Below, in pieces: positions 16,717-25,189 of a stretch of 64,000 bases of DNA. The stretch's first letter is position 1, and each line of letters opens with the position of its first letter. The DNA comes from Brevundimonas goettingensis (GTDB taxonomy: Bacteria; Pseudomonadota; Alphaproteobacteria; Caulobacterales; Caulobacteraceae): positions 729,001 through 793,000 of the forward strand of contig NZ_CP062222.1 in the NCBI RefSeq assembly GCF_017487405.1, in the 5' to 3' direction. The translations under genes were made by a program, and so were the position numbers. The notes beneath the pieces are model-generated. The model ran no database searches and was not told the origin of the DNA. It saw only the letters and a program-made list of their open reading frames with translations.

Positions 16717-16833
16717 ATGGGCAGCATTCTGGATTTCGTCACCCGCAACGGCCGCATCGCGACGGCTCTGGGCGTGGTGGTCTTCGCGGTCAGCACCGCC
16801 GGCGCCATCGGCTGGATGACGGCGCCGGTCTAG
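16717..16833 (+). CDS. 38-residue single-pass membrane protein
   Basis: Small gene between the SpoU methyltransferase and the M28 peptidase. ATG at 16717 follows GGGGAG at nine-base spacing. The product starts MGSILDFVTRNGR and has one membrane helix (ATALGVVVFAVSTAGAIGW, about residues 15-33) ending MTAPV. Codon third positions are strongly GC-biased like the neighbouring genes, which supports real coding. The charged N-terminus suggests the N-in orientation. Function unknown. Confidence 0.65.
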   Translation: MGSILDFVTRNGRIATALGVVVFAVSTAGAIGWMTAPV

Positions 16834-16915
16834 TCGTTTCAGGGCGTTAGAGGTCGACACGACGGCCCTCGGGGGGCAGGGTTCGCCCGTCCCCGACCTG
16901 TCGCGAGTTCGCCCC

Positions 16916-18565
16916 ATGCCCCTCCGTAAATCGACCGCCGTTTCCGGCCTCGCCCTGCTGCTGGCGGCCGCCGCCTCCATGGCGAGCGCGCAAGACGCCC
17001 AACACATCGACCCGGCGCGGCTGAACGCCCATATCGCGGCCCTCGCCGACGACGCCATGGGCGGGCGCGGCCCGACGACGCCCGGCGAAGAGGCTGCGGT
17101 GAACTATGTCGCCGACCAGTTCAAGGCGATGGGGCTGGAGCCCGCGGGCGACAACGGGACCTGGTTCCAGACCGTGCCGATCAACCGCTTCCTGCAGGAC
17201 GGCCCGGCGATCCTCTCGGCGAACGCGGGCGGCGAGGCCCTGACCTTCAACCGTGGGACCGACGTCATCGTCGGCAGCCACCGCCCGGTCTCGCGGATCA
17301 GCCTGACGGACGTACCGGTGGTCTTCGTCGGCTATGGGGTCACGGCGCCCGAGCGCGGCTGGGACGACTTCAAGGGCGTCGATGTGCGCGGCAAGATCGT
17401 GCTGATGCTGGTCAACGACCCGGACTTCGAGGTCGCCGCCGACAGCCCCTTGGCGGGCAAGTTCGACGGCAAGGGCATGACCTACTACGGCCGCTGGGTC
17501 TACAAGTTCGAGGAGGCGGCGCGGCGCGGGGCGGCGGGCGTCCTGGTCATCCATGAGACCGCCGGCGCGGGCTATCCCTGGACCACCCTGCAGAACTCCT
17601 CCACCGCCGCCGGCTTCGACATCGTGCGCGACAATGTCGAGGCCGAGCGGGTCCAGGCCCAGGGCTGGATCCAGCAGCCGATCGCCGCGAAGCTGATGGC
17701 CGCCGCCGGTCTCGACTATGCGACGCTGAAGGCCCAGGCCCAGACGGCGGACTTCCATCCGGTCGCCCTGAACGGGGTGACGATGTCGATGGACTTCGGC
17801 CTCAAGTACGAGCGGCTGACGACCCGCAACGTCGCCGGCAAGCTGACCGGCACGACCCGACCCAACGAGACGGTGATGTTCGGCGCCCACTGGGACGCCT
17901 ACGGTCACGCCACGCCCAACGCCCAGGGCGACGACATCTATAACGGCGCGGTGGACAACGCCTCGGGCGTCGCTGGCGTGCTGGAGCTGGCCCGGCTGTT
18001 CGCCGCCGCCCCGCGCACCGAACGCTCCCAGATCTTCGTCTCCTGGGCGGCCGAGGAGGCGGGTCTGCTGGGGGCCTACTACTATGCCGCCCACCCGCTG
18101 GTCCCGCTGGAGACCACGGTCGCCAACATCAATATGGACTCGCTGCTGCCCGGCGGGCCGTCGCCCGAGATCGTGGTCATCGGCTATGGCAAGACCGATC
18201 TGCAGGACCGGCTGGCGCGGGACGCGGCGAAGGAGGGGCGGACCCTGATCGCCGATCCGGCGCCGCAAGTCGGGGCCTTCTACCGCTCGGACCACTTCCC
18301 CCTGGCCAAGATGGGGGTGCCGGCCCTGTTCGCCGCGGCGGGCTTTACCGGCGCGTCCGAGGCCAGCCGCATCTATGTCCGCGACCGCTATCACCAGCCG
18401 ACCGACGCCTGGGAGCCGGGCTGGGACATGACCGGGGCCGCCGCCGACGTCCAGCTGCTCTATGAGGTCGGCCGCGATCTGGCGATCGGGACCGACTGGC
18501 CGAAATGGACGCCGGGCAATGAGTTCGAGGGCGTCCGCGAAGCCAGCGCGGCGTCTCGGAAATAG
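16916..18565 (+). CDS. M28-family zinc metallopeptidase with PA domain
   Basis: 549 residues with a signal peptide cut at ASA near residue 25. A protease-associated insert occupies about residues 110-290 (GYGVTAPERGWDDFKGVDVRG). The dizinc ligands of M28 aminopeptidases are visible: H325 (GAHWDAYG), Asp in GAVDNASG, the Glu pair in SWAAEEAGLLG, Asp in NINMDS and His in DRYHQPTDAW. Probably a periplasmic or outer-surface aminopeptidase. It is followed by a strong bidirectional terminator. Confidence 0.92.
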   Translation: MPLRKSTAVSGLALLLAAAASMASAQDAQHIDPARLNAHIAALADDAMGGRGPTTPGEEAAVNYVADQFKAMGLEPAGDNGTWFQTVPINRFLQDGPAILSANAGGEALTFNRGTDVIVGSHRPVSRISLTDVPVVFVGYGVTAPERGWDDFKGVDVRGKIVLMLVNDPDFEVAADSPLAGKFDGKGMTYYGRWVYKFEEAARRGAAGVLVIHETAGAGYPWTTLQNSSTAAGFDIVRDNVEAERVQAQGWIQQPIAAKLMAAAGLDYATLKAQAQTADFHPVALNGVTMSMDFGLKYERLTTRNVAGKLTGTTRPNETVMFGAHWDAYGHATPNAQGDDIYNGAVDNASGVAGVLELARLFAAAPRTERSQIFVSWAAEEAGLLGAYYYAAHPLVPLETTVANINMDSLLPGGPSPEIVVIGYGKTDLQDRLARDAAKEGRTLIADPAPQVGAFYRSDHFPLAKMGVPALFAAAGFTGASEASRIYVRDRYHQPTDAWEPGWDMTGAAADVQLLYEVGRDLAIGTDWPKWTPGNEFEGVREASAASRK

Positions 18566-18575
18566 CGCGCACGAA

Positions 18576-18604
18576 AACGGCCCGGAGCGAACTCCGGGCC
18601 GTTT
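18576..18604. terminator. Bidirectional terminator between M28 peptidase and DoxX genes
   Basis: Twelve-base perfect stem AACGGCCCGGAG / CTCCGGGCCGTT with a CGAA tetraloop; A residues before and T residues after give U tracts on both strands. It lies between convergent genes. Confidence 0.85.
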
Positions 18605-18628
18605 GACTGTCTGACGCCGTTCAGGCGC

Positions 18629-19021
18629 TTACTTGCGGCGGCCGTCCAGGCTCCAGGCGCCCGCACCGGCGCAGGCCAGGTACAGGAAGATGAAACAGAA
18701 CAGGATGGCCGCGTCGCCGCCGTTCACGGCCGGATACGGGCTCGAGGGGAAGTGGAACATCCAGTAGGCGACGGCCATCTCGCCGGCCAGGACGAAGGCG
18801 ACCGGGCGGGTGAACAGGCCCAGGATCAGCAGGGCGCCGCCGACCAGTTCCAGAACGGCGCCGACGCCGAACAGGCTGGCCAGTTCGACCTGACCAGGCT
18901 GGGCGCCTTCCGGGAAGCCGAACAGCTTGACCACGCCGTGGGCGAGGAACAGCAGGCCCGCGACGATGCGGAGGGCGGCGAGGGCGCGCGGCGCCCAGGG
19001 TGCGGTGTTGAAGGAAGCCAT
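18629..19021 (-). CDS. DoxX-family membrane protein
   Basis: 130 residues with four membrane helices and the DoxX signature near the N-terminus (ALRIVAGLLFLAHGVVKLFGF). The family includes subunits linked to quinol oxidases and small-molecule or redox stress; its exact role is unclear. It lies head to tail behind the pirin gene (76-base gap), so the two may be co-transcribed. Confidence 0.9.
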   Translation of the reverse strand: MASFNTAPWAPRALAALRIVAGLLFLAHGVVKLFGFPEGAQPGQVELASLFGVGAVLELVGGALLILGLFTRPVAFVLAGEMAVAYWMFHFPSSPYPAVNGGDAAILFCFIFLYLACAGAGAWSLDGRRK

Positions 19022-19097
19022 TGTCTTTCTTTCTCTGAAGAGAGGCCCGGCGGCCGGAGATCGCCGGGTCTTATTGAAACAGTGTTAGTTCCAGTTA

Positions 19098-19796
19098 TCA
19101 GGCGGCGTCAACCAGGACAATCTCAGCATCCTTGAGCGCTGTCACGGTCAAGGTGTCCTCGTCGGTGATCGCCACCCCGTCACGGGCGTTCAGCTTGACG
19201 CCATTGACCTCGACCTCGCCGATGGCGGGGACGAGATAGCCGCGGCGGGCGGCGCCCAGCGGATAGGTCGCCGTCTCGCCCGCCTTCAGCGTGGCGCCCA
19301 CGACCCGGGCGTCGCTGCGGATCGGCAGGGCATCCGTGTCATCCTCGAAGCCCGAGGCCAGGACCACGAACTGACCGGCGCGGTCGCCCTTCGGGAAGGG
19401 TTTCGCGCCCCAGGCGGGCTTTTCTCCACGACGGGTCGGCTCGATCCAGATCTGGAAGATCCGGGTCAGCTCCGGCTCGGCGTTGTATTCGGCGTGGCGG
19501 ATGCCGGTGCCCGCGCTCATGACCTGAACGTCGCCGGCGACCGTGCGGCCCTTGTTGCCCAGGCTGTCCTCATGGGTGATGGCCCCGTCGCGGACATAGG
19601 TGATGATCTCCATGTCGGCGTGCGGGTGGGGCGGGAAGCCCGAGCCGGCGGCGATCTCGTCGTCGTTCCAGACCCGCAGGCTGCCCCAGCTCATCCGCTT
19701 GGGGTCGTAGTAGTTGGCGAAGGAGAAGTGGTGCTTGGCGTTCAGCCAACCGTGGTTGGCGCCGCCCAGGGATTCAAAAGGTCTGCGCTCGATCAT
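19098..19796 (-). CDS. Pirin-family protein
   Basis: 232-residue bicupin starting MIERRPFESLGG. The metal site of pirins is intact: FPPHPHADMEIITYV supplies two His and Glu-rich turns, and GTGIRHAEYN supplies the third His and a Glu. Homologues such as YhhW act as quercetin dioxygenases in vitro. It is divergent from a LysR-type gene, a common arrangement, so that regulator is its likely controller. Confidence 0.92.
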   Translation of the reverse strand: MIERRPFESLGGANHGWLNAKHHFSFANYYDPKRMSWGSLRVWNDDEIAAGSGFPPHPHADMEIITYVRDGAITHEDSLGNKGRTVAGDVQVMSAGTGIRHAEYNAEPELTRIFQIWIEPTRRGEKPAWGAKPFPKGDRAGQFVVLASGFEDDTDALPIRSDARVVGATLKAGETATYPLGAARRGYLVPAIGEVEVNGVKLNARDGVAITDEDTLTVTALKDAEIVLVDAA

Positions 19797-19906
19797 CGTC
19801 TCGTCTCCGCGGTCCGGCGGGGGCGGGGACATCCCCGCCGCGCGCGCCGCCGCTCTGGCTTGAGGGCAAGATAGCGATCCGCTAACGATCAGAAATAGAA
19901 ACAACT

Positions 19907-19921
19907 GAAACACATCGTTTC
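19907..19921. promoter_or_regulatory. Candidate LysR-type operator
   Basis: Dyad GAAAC-ACATC-GTTTC in the pirin/LysR intergenic region, 20 bases upstream of the LysR gene start. The symmetry and position fit a T-N11-A LysR binding site. Prediction only. Confidence 0.35.
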
Positions 19922-19940
19922 CGCCAGAAGCCCGATCGTC

Positions 19941-20879
19941 ATGTCGAAACTGCCCGATCTCGAAGCTCTCGCCATCTTCGCCAAGGTCGCCGAGACCCAG
20001 TCCTTCTCGGGCGCGGCCGAGGCGCTGAACCTGTCCAAGGCGACGGTGTCCAAGGCCGTCAGCCGGCTGGAGGTGCGTCTGGGCACGACCCTGCTGCACC
20101 GGACCTCGCGTCGCTTCGCCCTGACCGAACAGGGCAGGGGGCTGGCCGCCCGCGCCGCCCAGATGGTCGCCGAGGGCGAGGCCGCCGAGGCCCAGGCGCT
20201 GGACCAGTCGATGAACCCGCGCGGTCTGGTGCGGCTGGCCGCGCCGATGTCGTTCGGCATCTCCTATGTGGCGCCGGCCCTGCCGGAGTTCCTGGCCCGC
20301 CACCCCGACGTCTCCATCGACCTGCATCTGTCGGACGAGGTGGTCGATCTGGTCGGCGGCGGCTTCGACTGCGCCCTGCGCATCGCGGCCCTGCCGGACT
20401 CGTCCCTGACGGCGCGCAAGCTCCGCACCATCAAGCGCCATCTGGTCGCCTCGCCCGAATATATCGCGCAGCGCGGCCGACCCCAGGATCCCGAGGAACT
20501 CTCGCGCCACTCGTGCTTCGGCTATGCCTATCTGCCGACGCCCAACACCTGGAAATTCCGCCACAAAACCGACGGACGCGAGGTGATGGTCCGGCCGCAC
20601 GGCCCCTTGCGCGCCAACAACGCCGACGCTCTTACCGCCTCGCTCCTGGCCGGGCTGGGCATCGCCGAACAGCCCGACTTCTTCCACTGGGACGACATCG
20701 CGAATGGGAGGCTTGAGATCCTGCTGCCCGACTGGGAGCTGCCGCGCATCGACCTGCATCTGGTGGCGCCCGGCGGCGGGCCGAGGCCGGCGCGGGTCAC
20801 GGCCCTGATGGACTATCTGGCCGGCCGTTTCGCGGGACCGCTCTGGCCCGGCGACACGGGCGGCAAACGCCCCGGCTAG
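19941..20879 (+). CDS. LysR-family transcriptional regulator
   Basis: 312 residues. N-terminal winged HTH (residues 5-65, SFSGAAEALNLSKATVSKAVSRLE) and a type-2 periplasmic-binding-like effector domain (PRGLVRLAAPMSFG to the end), of the CrgA/DsdC-like subgroup common in proteobacteria. Divergent from the pirin gene across 144 bases that contain a dyad operator candidate; it is therefore likely to regulate pirin and doxX as well as itself. Confidence 0.92.
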   Translation: MSKLPDLEALAIFAKVAETQSFSGAAEALNLSKATVSKAVSRLEVRLGTTLLHRTSRRFALTEQGRGLAARAAQMVAEGEAAEAQALDQSMNPRGLVRLAAPMSFGISYVAPALPEFLARHPDVSIDLHLSDEVVDLVGGGFDCALRIAALPDSSLTARKLRTIKRHLVASPEYIAQRGRPQDPEELSRHSCFGYAYLPTPNTWKFRHKTDGREVMVRPHGPLRANNADALTASLLAGLGIAEQPDFFHWDDIANGRLEILLPDWELPRIDLHLVAPGGGPRPARVTALMDYLAGRFAGPLWPGDTGGKRPG

Positions 20880-20968
20880 AGATCGCACCAGATTACAGAT
20901 CGGTCACTTTCCCCGCCGCCCGCGCGGGCCTAGGTCTGGAGCCAGACCTGTCCGGAAAGTGAAATCGC

Positions 20969-23824
20969 ATGAAGTTCCGTCTGTTGGCCGCCGCGTCCGC
21001 CGCCGCCCTGCTGGCCGCCGCCCCCGCCTTCGCCGAAGGCGCGCCCGCGGCGCCTCCGGCAGCCGCTACCGCCGGGATCGAGGTGCCGCCGCTGGGCTTC
21101 ACCAAACGCACCCTGGCCAACGGCCTGGACGTCTATACGGCGCGCGATACCTCGACGTCGAACGTCACGGTCCAGGTCTGGTACCGCGTGGGGTCGAAGG
21201 ACGATCCGCAGCAGCGCTCGGGCTTCGCCCACCTGTTCGAACACCTGATGTTCAAGGCCACCAAGGACTTCCCGGACGAGACCTTCGACCGCCTGACCGA
21301 GGATGTGGGCGGCAACAACAACGCCTTCACCTCCGATGACGTCACCGCCTATCACGAGACCATCCCGGCCAATCACCTGCAGCGGCTGATCTTCGCCGAG
21401 GCCACCCGCCTGGGCTCGCTGGTCGTCAATGAGGATGTGTTCAAGTCCGAGCGCGACGTCGTCAAGGAAGAGTACCGCCAGAGCGTCCTCTCGAGCCCCT
21501 ATGGCCGCCTGTTCGGCCTGTTCGCCCCGGCGACCATCTATCAGGACAGCCCCTATCGCCGCTCGACCATCGGCTCGATCGAGGATCTGGACGCCGCGAC
21601 CATCGACGATGTGCGCCGCTTCCACGCCACCTACTACCGTCCGGACAACGCCATCCTGATCGTGGCGGGCAATTTCGATGAGGCCCAGCTGAACGGCTGG
21701 ATCGACCAGTATTTCGGTCCCCTGACCAATCCGGACCGCCCCCTGCCGGTCAATGACGTCAAGGAGCGCGAACCGACCGGCCCGCGCGAGGCCACCTTCT
21801 ACGCCCCCAATGTGCCCCTGCCGGCGGTGGTCGTGGCTTATCCGACCGTGGCCTACAGGGACGAGGACCGCATCCCCCTGACCGTGCTGGACGGCATCCT
21901 GTCGACCGGCGAGAGCTCCAGGCTCTACCGCTCGCTGGTCTATGATCAGCAGATCGCCGCCCAGATCGGCTCCAGCCCGGATTCCTCGCAGCAGGCCGGC
22001 AATCTGCAGGTCTATGCCATCATGGCCGGCGGCCATACGCCGGAGGAGGGGATCGCCGCCCTGAACGCCGAGGTCGCGAAATTCCGCGACGCCCCGGTCA
22101 CCGCCGCCGAACTGACCGAGGCCAAGAACGAACTGGTCGCCGACGCCCTGAGGAACCGCGAAACGGTCGACGACCGCGCCAACGTCCTCGGCTTCGCCCT
22201 GATCAACACCAATGACGCCTCGGTGGCGGACAAGGAGATCGCGGCGATCCAGGCCGTGACCGCCGCCGACATCCAGCGCGTCGCCCGCCGCTATCTGACG
22301 CCCGAGCGCAGCATCACCCTCCGCTACCTCAATGCCGACGATCAGCATCCGGTGACGCAGCAGAACACCCAGGTCACCGCCCCGGTCCAGATCGCCGATC
22401 TGGCCCCGGCCGGTGAGGCCCTGACCCTGCTGCCCGAGGCCGAGCGCGCGAAACTGCCCGAGCCGACCGCCGCCGTCTCGCCCACGACCCCCGCGGTCGC
22501 CGAGGCGCGTCTGGACAACGGCATGCGCATTCTGGTGGTCAACAAACCGGGCCTGCCGCTGGTCTCGGCTCGTCTGAGCTTCGACGCCGGTTCGGCCGAT
22601 GACGGCGCCGGCAAGTCGGGCGTCGCGGCCATGACCGCCAACCTCCTGACCCAGGGCACCACCACCCGCGACGCGCCCCAGATCGCTACCCAGATCGAAC
22701 AGCTGGGCGCCTCGATCGGCGCCGGCGCCGGGGCCGATTTCACCAGCGTCTACGCCAACGCCCCGGCCGACGTCTTCCCGCAGGCCGTGGCCCTGATGGC
22801 CGATCTGGTCCGCAACCCGACCTTCGCCGAGGAGGAGCTGGACCGGCAGCGGACCCAGACCCTCGATGGTCTCAAGGTGTCGCTGGCCTCGCCGGGTCAG
22901 GTCGCCTCCATGGTTTCGGGCCGGGTAGTCTATGGCGACGCACCCTATGGCGCGCCGGGCGTCGGCACGGTCACGACCGTTCCGGCCCTGACCCGCGCCG
23001 ACGTCGTCGCCTTCCACGCCGCCCGCTACCAGCCGTCGGACGCCACCCTGGTGTTCAGCGGCGACATCACCCCGGAAGCGGCGCGGGCCCTGGCCCAGTC
23101 GGCCTTCGGCGACTGGCGCGCCGCATCGACCGCCTCGGCCGTCAATGCGGCGGCCGCTCCGGCCGGTCAGACCCTTTCCCCGCGCGTGGTGGTCATCGAC
23201 CAGCCCGGCGCCGGTCAGGCGGCGGTGGTCGCGGCCCTGCGCGGCGTGCCCCGCGTCAACGCCGACTACTTCCCCCTGACGCTCGGCAACACCCTGCTGG
23301 GCGGCAGCTTCACCTCGCGCCTCAATCAGGAAATCCGCATCAAGCGCGGCCTCAGCTACGGCACCCGCTCGTCGCTGGGCCTGCGCGAGGGCCCCGGCCT
23401 GTTCACCGCCTCGGCCCAGACCAAGAACGAGACGGCCGTCGAGGTGTCGGATCTGATTCTGGCCGAGATCGAGCGTCTGGCTGCGACCCAGCCGACCGAA
23501 AGCGAACTGACCACCCGCCGCGCCATCCTGACCGGCGCCTTCGGCTCCCAGCTGGAGACGGTGGACGGTCTGGGCTCGCTGGTGGCCAATCTGGCTCTCT
23601 ACGACCTGCCGATGAGCGATCTGGCCGCCTATACCGGCAATGTCGACGCCGTGGACGGTCCCTCGGTCCAGGCCGCCTTCGCCCGCGCCCTGCCGGTCTC
23701 GAACGCCAGCCTGGTCATCGTCGGCGACGCTTCAAAGTTCATCGACGCCCTGCGCGCCAAACACCCGAACGTCGAGGTCATCCCGGTCTCCAGCCTGAAT
23801 CTGGATACGAGCGCTCTGAAGTAG
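20969..23824 (+). CDS. M16-family zinc protease, two-domain
   Basis: 951 residues with a signal peptide (MKFRLLAAASAAALLAAAPAFA). The N-terminal M16 unit carries the inverted zinc motif HLFEH (88-92) and the downstream Glu in EEYRQ (E168). A second M16 unit begins near residue 510 (EARLDNGMRILVVNKPGLPLVSARLSF) and lacks HxxEH, as expected for the inactive half that closes the chamber. Periplasmic pitrilysin-like peptidase degrading peptides. Its last five codons and terminator are duplicated 343 bases downstream. Confidence 0.93.
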   Translation: MKFRLLAAASAAALLAAAPAFAEGAPAAPPAAATAGIEVPPLGFTKRTLANGLDVYTARDTSTSNVTVQVWYRVGSKDDPQQRSGFAHLFEHLMFKATKDFPDETFDRLTEDVGGNNNAFTSDDVTAYHETIPANHLQRLIFAEATRLGSLVVNEDVFKSERDVVKEEYRQSVLSSPYGRLFGLFAPATIYQDSPYRRSTIGSIEDLDAATIDDVRRFHATYYRPDNAILIVAGNFDEAQLNGWIDQYFGPLTNPDRPLPVNDVKEREPTGPREATFYAPNVPLPAVVVAYPTVAYRDEDRIPLTVLDGILSTGESSRLYRSLVYDQQIAAQIGSSPDSSQQAGNLQVYAIMAGGHTPEEGIAALNAEVAKFRDAPVTAAELTEAKNELVADALRNRETVDDRANVLGFALINTNDASVADKEIAAIQAVTAADIQRVARRYLTPERSITLRYLNADDQHPVTQQNTQVTAPVQIADLAPAGEALTLLPEAERAKLPEPTAAVSPTTPAVAEARLDNGMRILVVNKPGLPLVSARLSFDAGSADDGAGKSGVAAMTANLLTQGTTTRDAPQIATQIEQLGASIGAGAGADFTSVYANAPADVFPQAVALMADLVRNPTFAEEELDRQRTQTLDGLKVSLASPGQVASMVSGRVVYGDAPYGAPGVGTVTTVPALTRADVVAFHAARYQPSDATLVFSGDITPEAARALAQSAFGDWRAASTASAVNAAAAPAGQTLSPRVVVIDQPGAGQAAVVAALRGVPRVNADYFPLTLGNTLLGGSFTSRLNQEIRIKRGLSYGTRSSLGLREGPGLFTASAQTKNETAVEVSDLILAEIERLAATQPTESELTTRRAILTGAFGSQLETVDGLGSLVANLALYDLPMSDLAAYTGNVDAVDGPSVQAAFARALPVSNASLVIVGDASKFIDALRAKHPNVEVIPVSSLNLDTSALK

Positions 23825-23863
23825 GAAAGAGAAAGGGGGAGGGCTTGCGCCGCTCCCCCTTAT
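23811..23863 (+). repeat. Direct repeat copy 1 (M16 gene end plus hairpin)
   Basis: Segment covering the last codons of the M16 gene and its terminator. The first 41 bases match copy 2 at 24154 except for one base, which changes the stop from TAG to TAA. Period 343 bases. Confidence 0.85.
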
Positions 23864-23865
23864 TT
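23834..23865 (+). terminator. Terminator of the M16 peptidase gene
   Basis: Stem AGGGGGAG (23834-23841) / CTCCCCCT (23853-23860) with an 11-base loop, then TATTT. A near-identical hairpin occurs in repeat copy 2 (24177-24204). Confidence 0.6.
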
Positions 23866-23879
23866 GAAGCGGGAAACCT

Positions 23880-24143
23880 ATGTCGTCGCCTGTCCCAAAT
23901 GACCCAGACGCCAGGCTCAGACTGCGCGTCAAACCGATGCCGGGTTCTGGAGCGATGGCGAAGTGGGGGAGTGTTGTCGGCGGATTGGCGGCCTGTATCT
24001 GCCTTCTCGCTTTTGCAGCGGGCTTTGTTCCCGGCGTGGAATTTGACGGCAATCCGTTCGCGTTTCTGATCGGAGCCTTGGTGTTTGGCGGCGCGGCCGT
24101 AGTGTTCCACCTCGCCGGAAAACTCGTCCGCCGTTTGCGCTGA
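23880..24143 (+). CDS. Hypothetical two-helix membrane protein
   Basis: 87 residues with two hydrophobic segments at about 30-50 and 58-78 (SVVGGLAACICLLAFAAGF and FAFLIGALVFGGAAVVFHLAG) and a basic C-terminus. A weak GCGGGAAA precedes the ATG. It lies between the two copies of a 50-base direct repeat, so it may have arrived with that duplication. Third-position GC bias is weaker than in neighbouring genes. Function unknown. Confidence 0.55.
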   Translation: MSSPVPNDPDARLRLRVKPMPGSGAMAKWGSVVGGLAACICLLAFAAGFVPGVEFDGNPFAFLIGALVFGGAAVVFHLAGKLVRRLR

Positions 24144-24153
24144 TCGCTTCCGG

Positions 24154-24206
24154 CGCTCTGAAGTAAGAAAGAGAAAGGGGGGAGGGCTTGCGCCTCTCCC
24201 CCCTCA
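24154..24206 (+). repeat. Direct repeat copy 2
   Basis: Second copy of the M16-end/terminator segment, including a non-coding relic of its final codons (GCGCTCTGAAGTAA) and the hairpin AGGGGGAG / CTCCCCCCT. Ends just before tRNA-Cys. Confidence 0.85.
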
Positions 24207-24215
24207 TTCCCGCGA

Positions 24216-24289
24216 TGGAGGCCTGACCCGGAATCGAACCGGGGTGCAAGGATTTGCAGTCCTCTGCGTAACCACTCCGCCATCAGGCC
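24216..24289 (-). tRNA. tRNA-Cys (GCA)
   Basis: Minus-strand cloverleaf of 74 bases: acceptor GGCCTGA/TCAGGCC, anticodon loop CTGCAAA (anticodon GCA), T loop GTTCGATTC, U73 discriminator expected for tRNA-Cys, and an encoded CCA (24216-24218). Confidence 0.97.
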
Positions 24290-24422
24290 GTCGGGAGCCC
24301 CTCGAAAAGGGGCCCCGTCGTCATCGGGAGGCGTTCGCTATCAGATCGGATTGTCCGCTGCAACGCACGGACCTATAAGCACGCCAGTTTTTCCTCTCTG
24401 AACGCACAAGGATTCGCCGCCG

Positions 24423-25052
24423 ATGGATTACGCCGCCGCGCGCAAGGTCATGGTGGACTCGCAAGTCCGGGTGAACGACGTCACCGATCGCAGCCTGCAG
24501 GCCGCGCTGAACAGCGTGCCGCGCGAGCGTTTCTGCGCCCCGGATCGGACCTTCGCCGCCTATGCCGAGGTCGAGACCGAGATCACCCCGACCCGCAAGC
24601 TGATGATGGCCCGCGACGTGGCCAAGCTGCTGCAGGCGACCGACGCCCGCGCGGGCGAGACGGCCCTGGCCATCGCCGGCCCCTATGCCGCGGCCCTGCT
24701 GGCCCATCTGGGCCTGACGGTCACGGCCCAGGAAGCCGATGCGGCGGTGTTCGAGATCACGGGCGAGGCCCTGGCCGAGGCCGGCGTCACCACCGTCGTG
24801 GCGCCCGTCACCGAGCCCTCGGGCGGCGAATACGACATCATCGTCTCGGAAATGGCCGCTCCGGTTCGCCCGGAAGCCTGGATCAAGGCGCTCAAGGTCG
24901 GCGGCCGTCTGGTCGTCGTCGAACGCCCCGGCCCGGCCGGCAAGGCGGTCCTCTATGTCCGTGGCCGCGAGGGTCTGTCGCGCCGCGAACTGTTCGATTC
25001 CAACCCCCAGGTTATGGCGGAAATGTCGCCCCCGATGATTTTCGCACTGTAG
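24423..25052 (+). CDS. Degenerate PCMT-family methyltransferase-like protein
   Basis: 209 residues. The N-terminus (MDYAAARKVMVDSQVRVNDVTDRSL, then VPRERFCAPD and AYAEVE) matches the protein-L-isoaspartate O-methyltransferase family. The glycine-rich SAM motif, usually VLEIGTGSGY, is replaced by ALAIAGPYAAALLAHLG, so cofactor binding is doubtful. This divergent PCMT is typically found just before tolC in alphaproteobacteria. It may have a structural or regulatory role instead of protein repair. Confidence 0.8.
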   Translation: MDYAAARKVMVDSQVRVNDVTDRSLQAALNSVPRERFCAPDRTFAAYAEVETEITPTRKLMMARDVAKLLQATDARAGETALAIAGPYAAALLAHLGLTVTAQEADAAVFEITGEALAEAGVTTVVAPVTEPSGGEYDIIVSEMAAPVRPEAWIKALKVGGRLVVVERPGPAGKAVLYVRGREGLSRRELFDSNPQVMAEMSPPMIFAL

Positions 25053-25189
25053 TGTCCATTTTTCCGCCGGGCGGGGGTGGCGGGCGCGTGAAAAAAACTT
25101 AACTGGCGTGGCGTAGGCGGAATGCGCTCTACGCGTGAATAGAAGTGTCCAGGGACGCGCTCCTCCGCGAGCCCTATCGGGAATTAGAC

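Noticed and set aside
20930..23017. 695-codon minus-strand frame opposite the M16 peptidase
   Set aside because: Complete overlap with a well-recognised protease, and low-complexity composition (His/Gly/Asp/Arg-rich), so antisense artefact.
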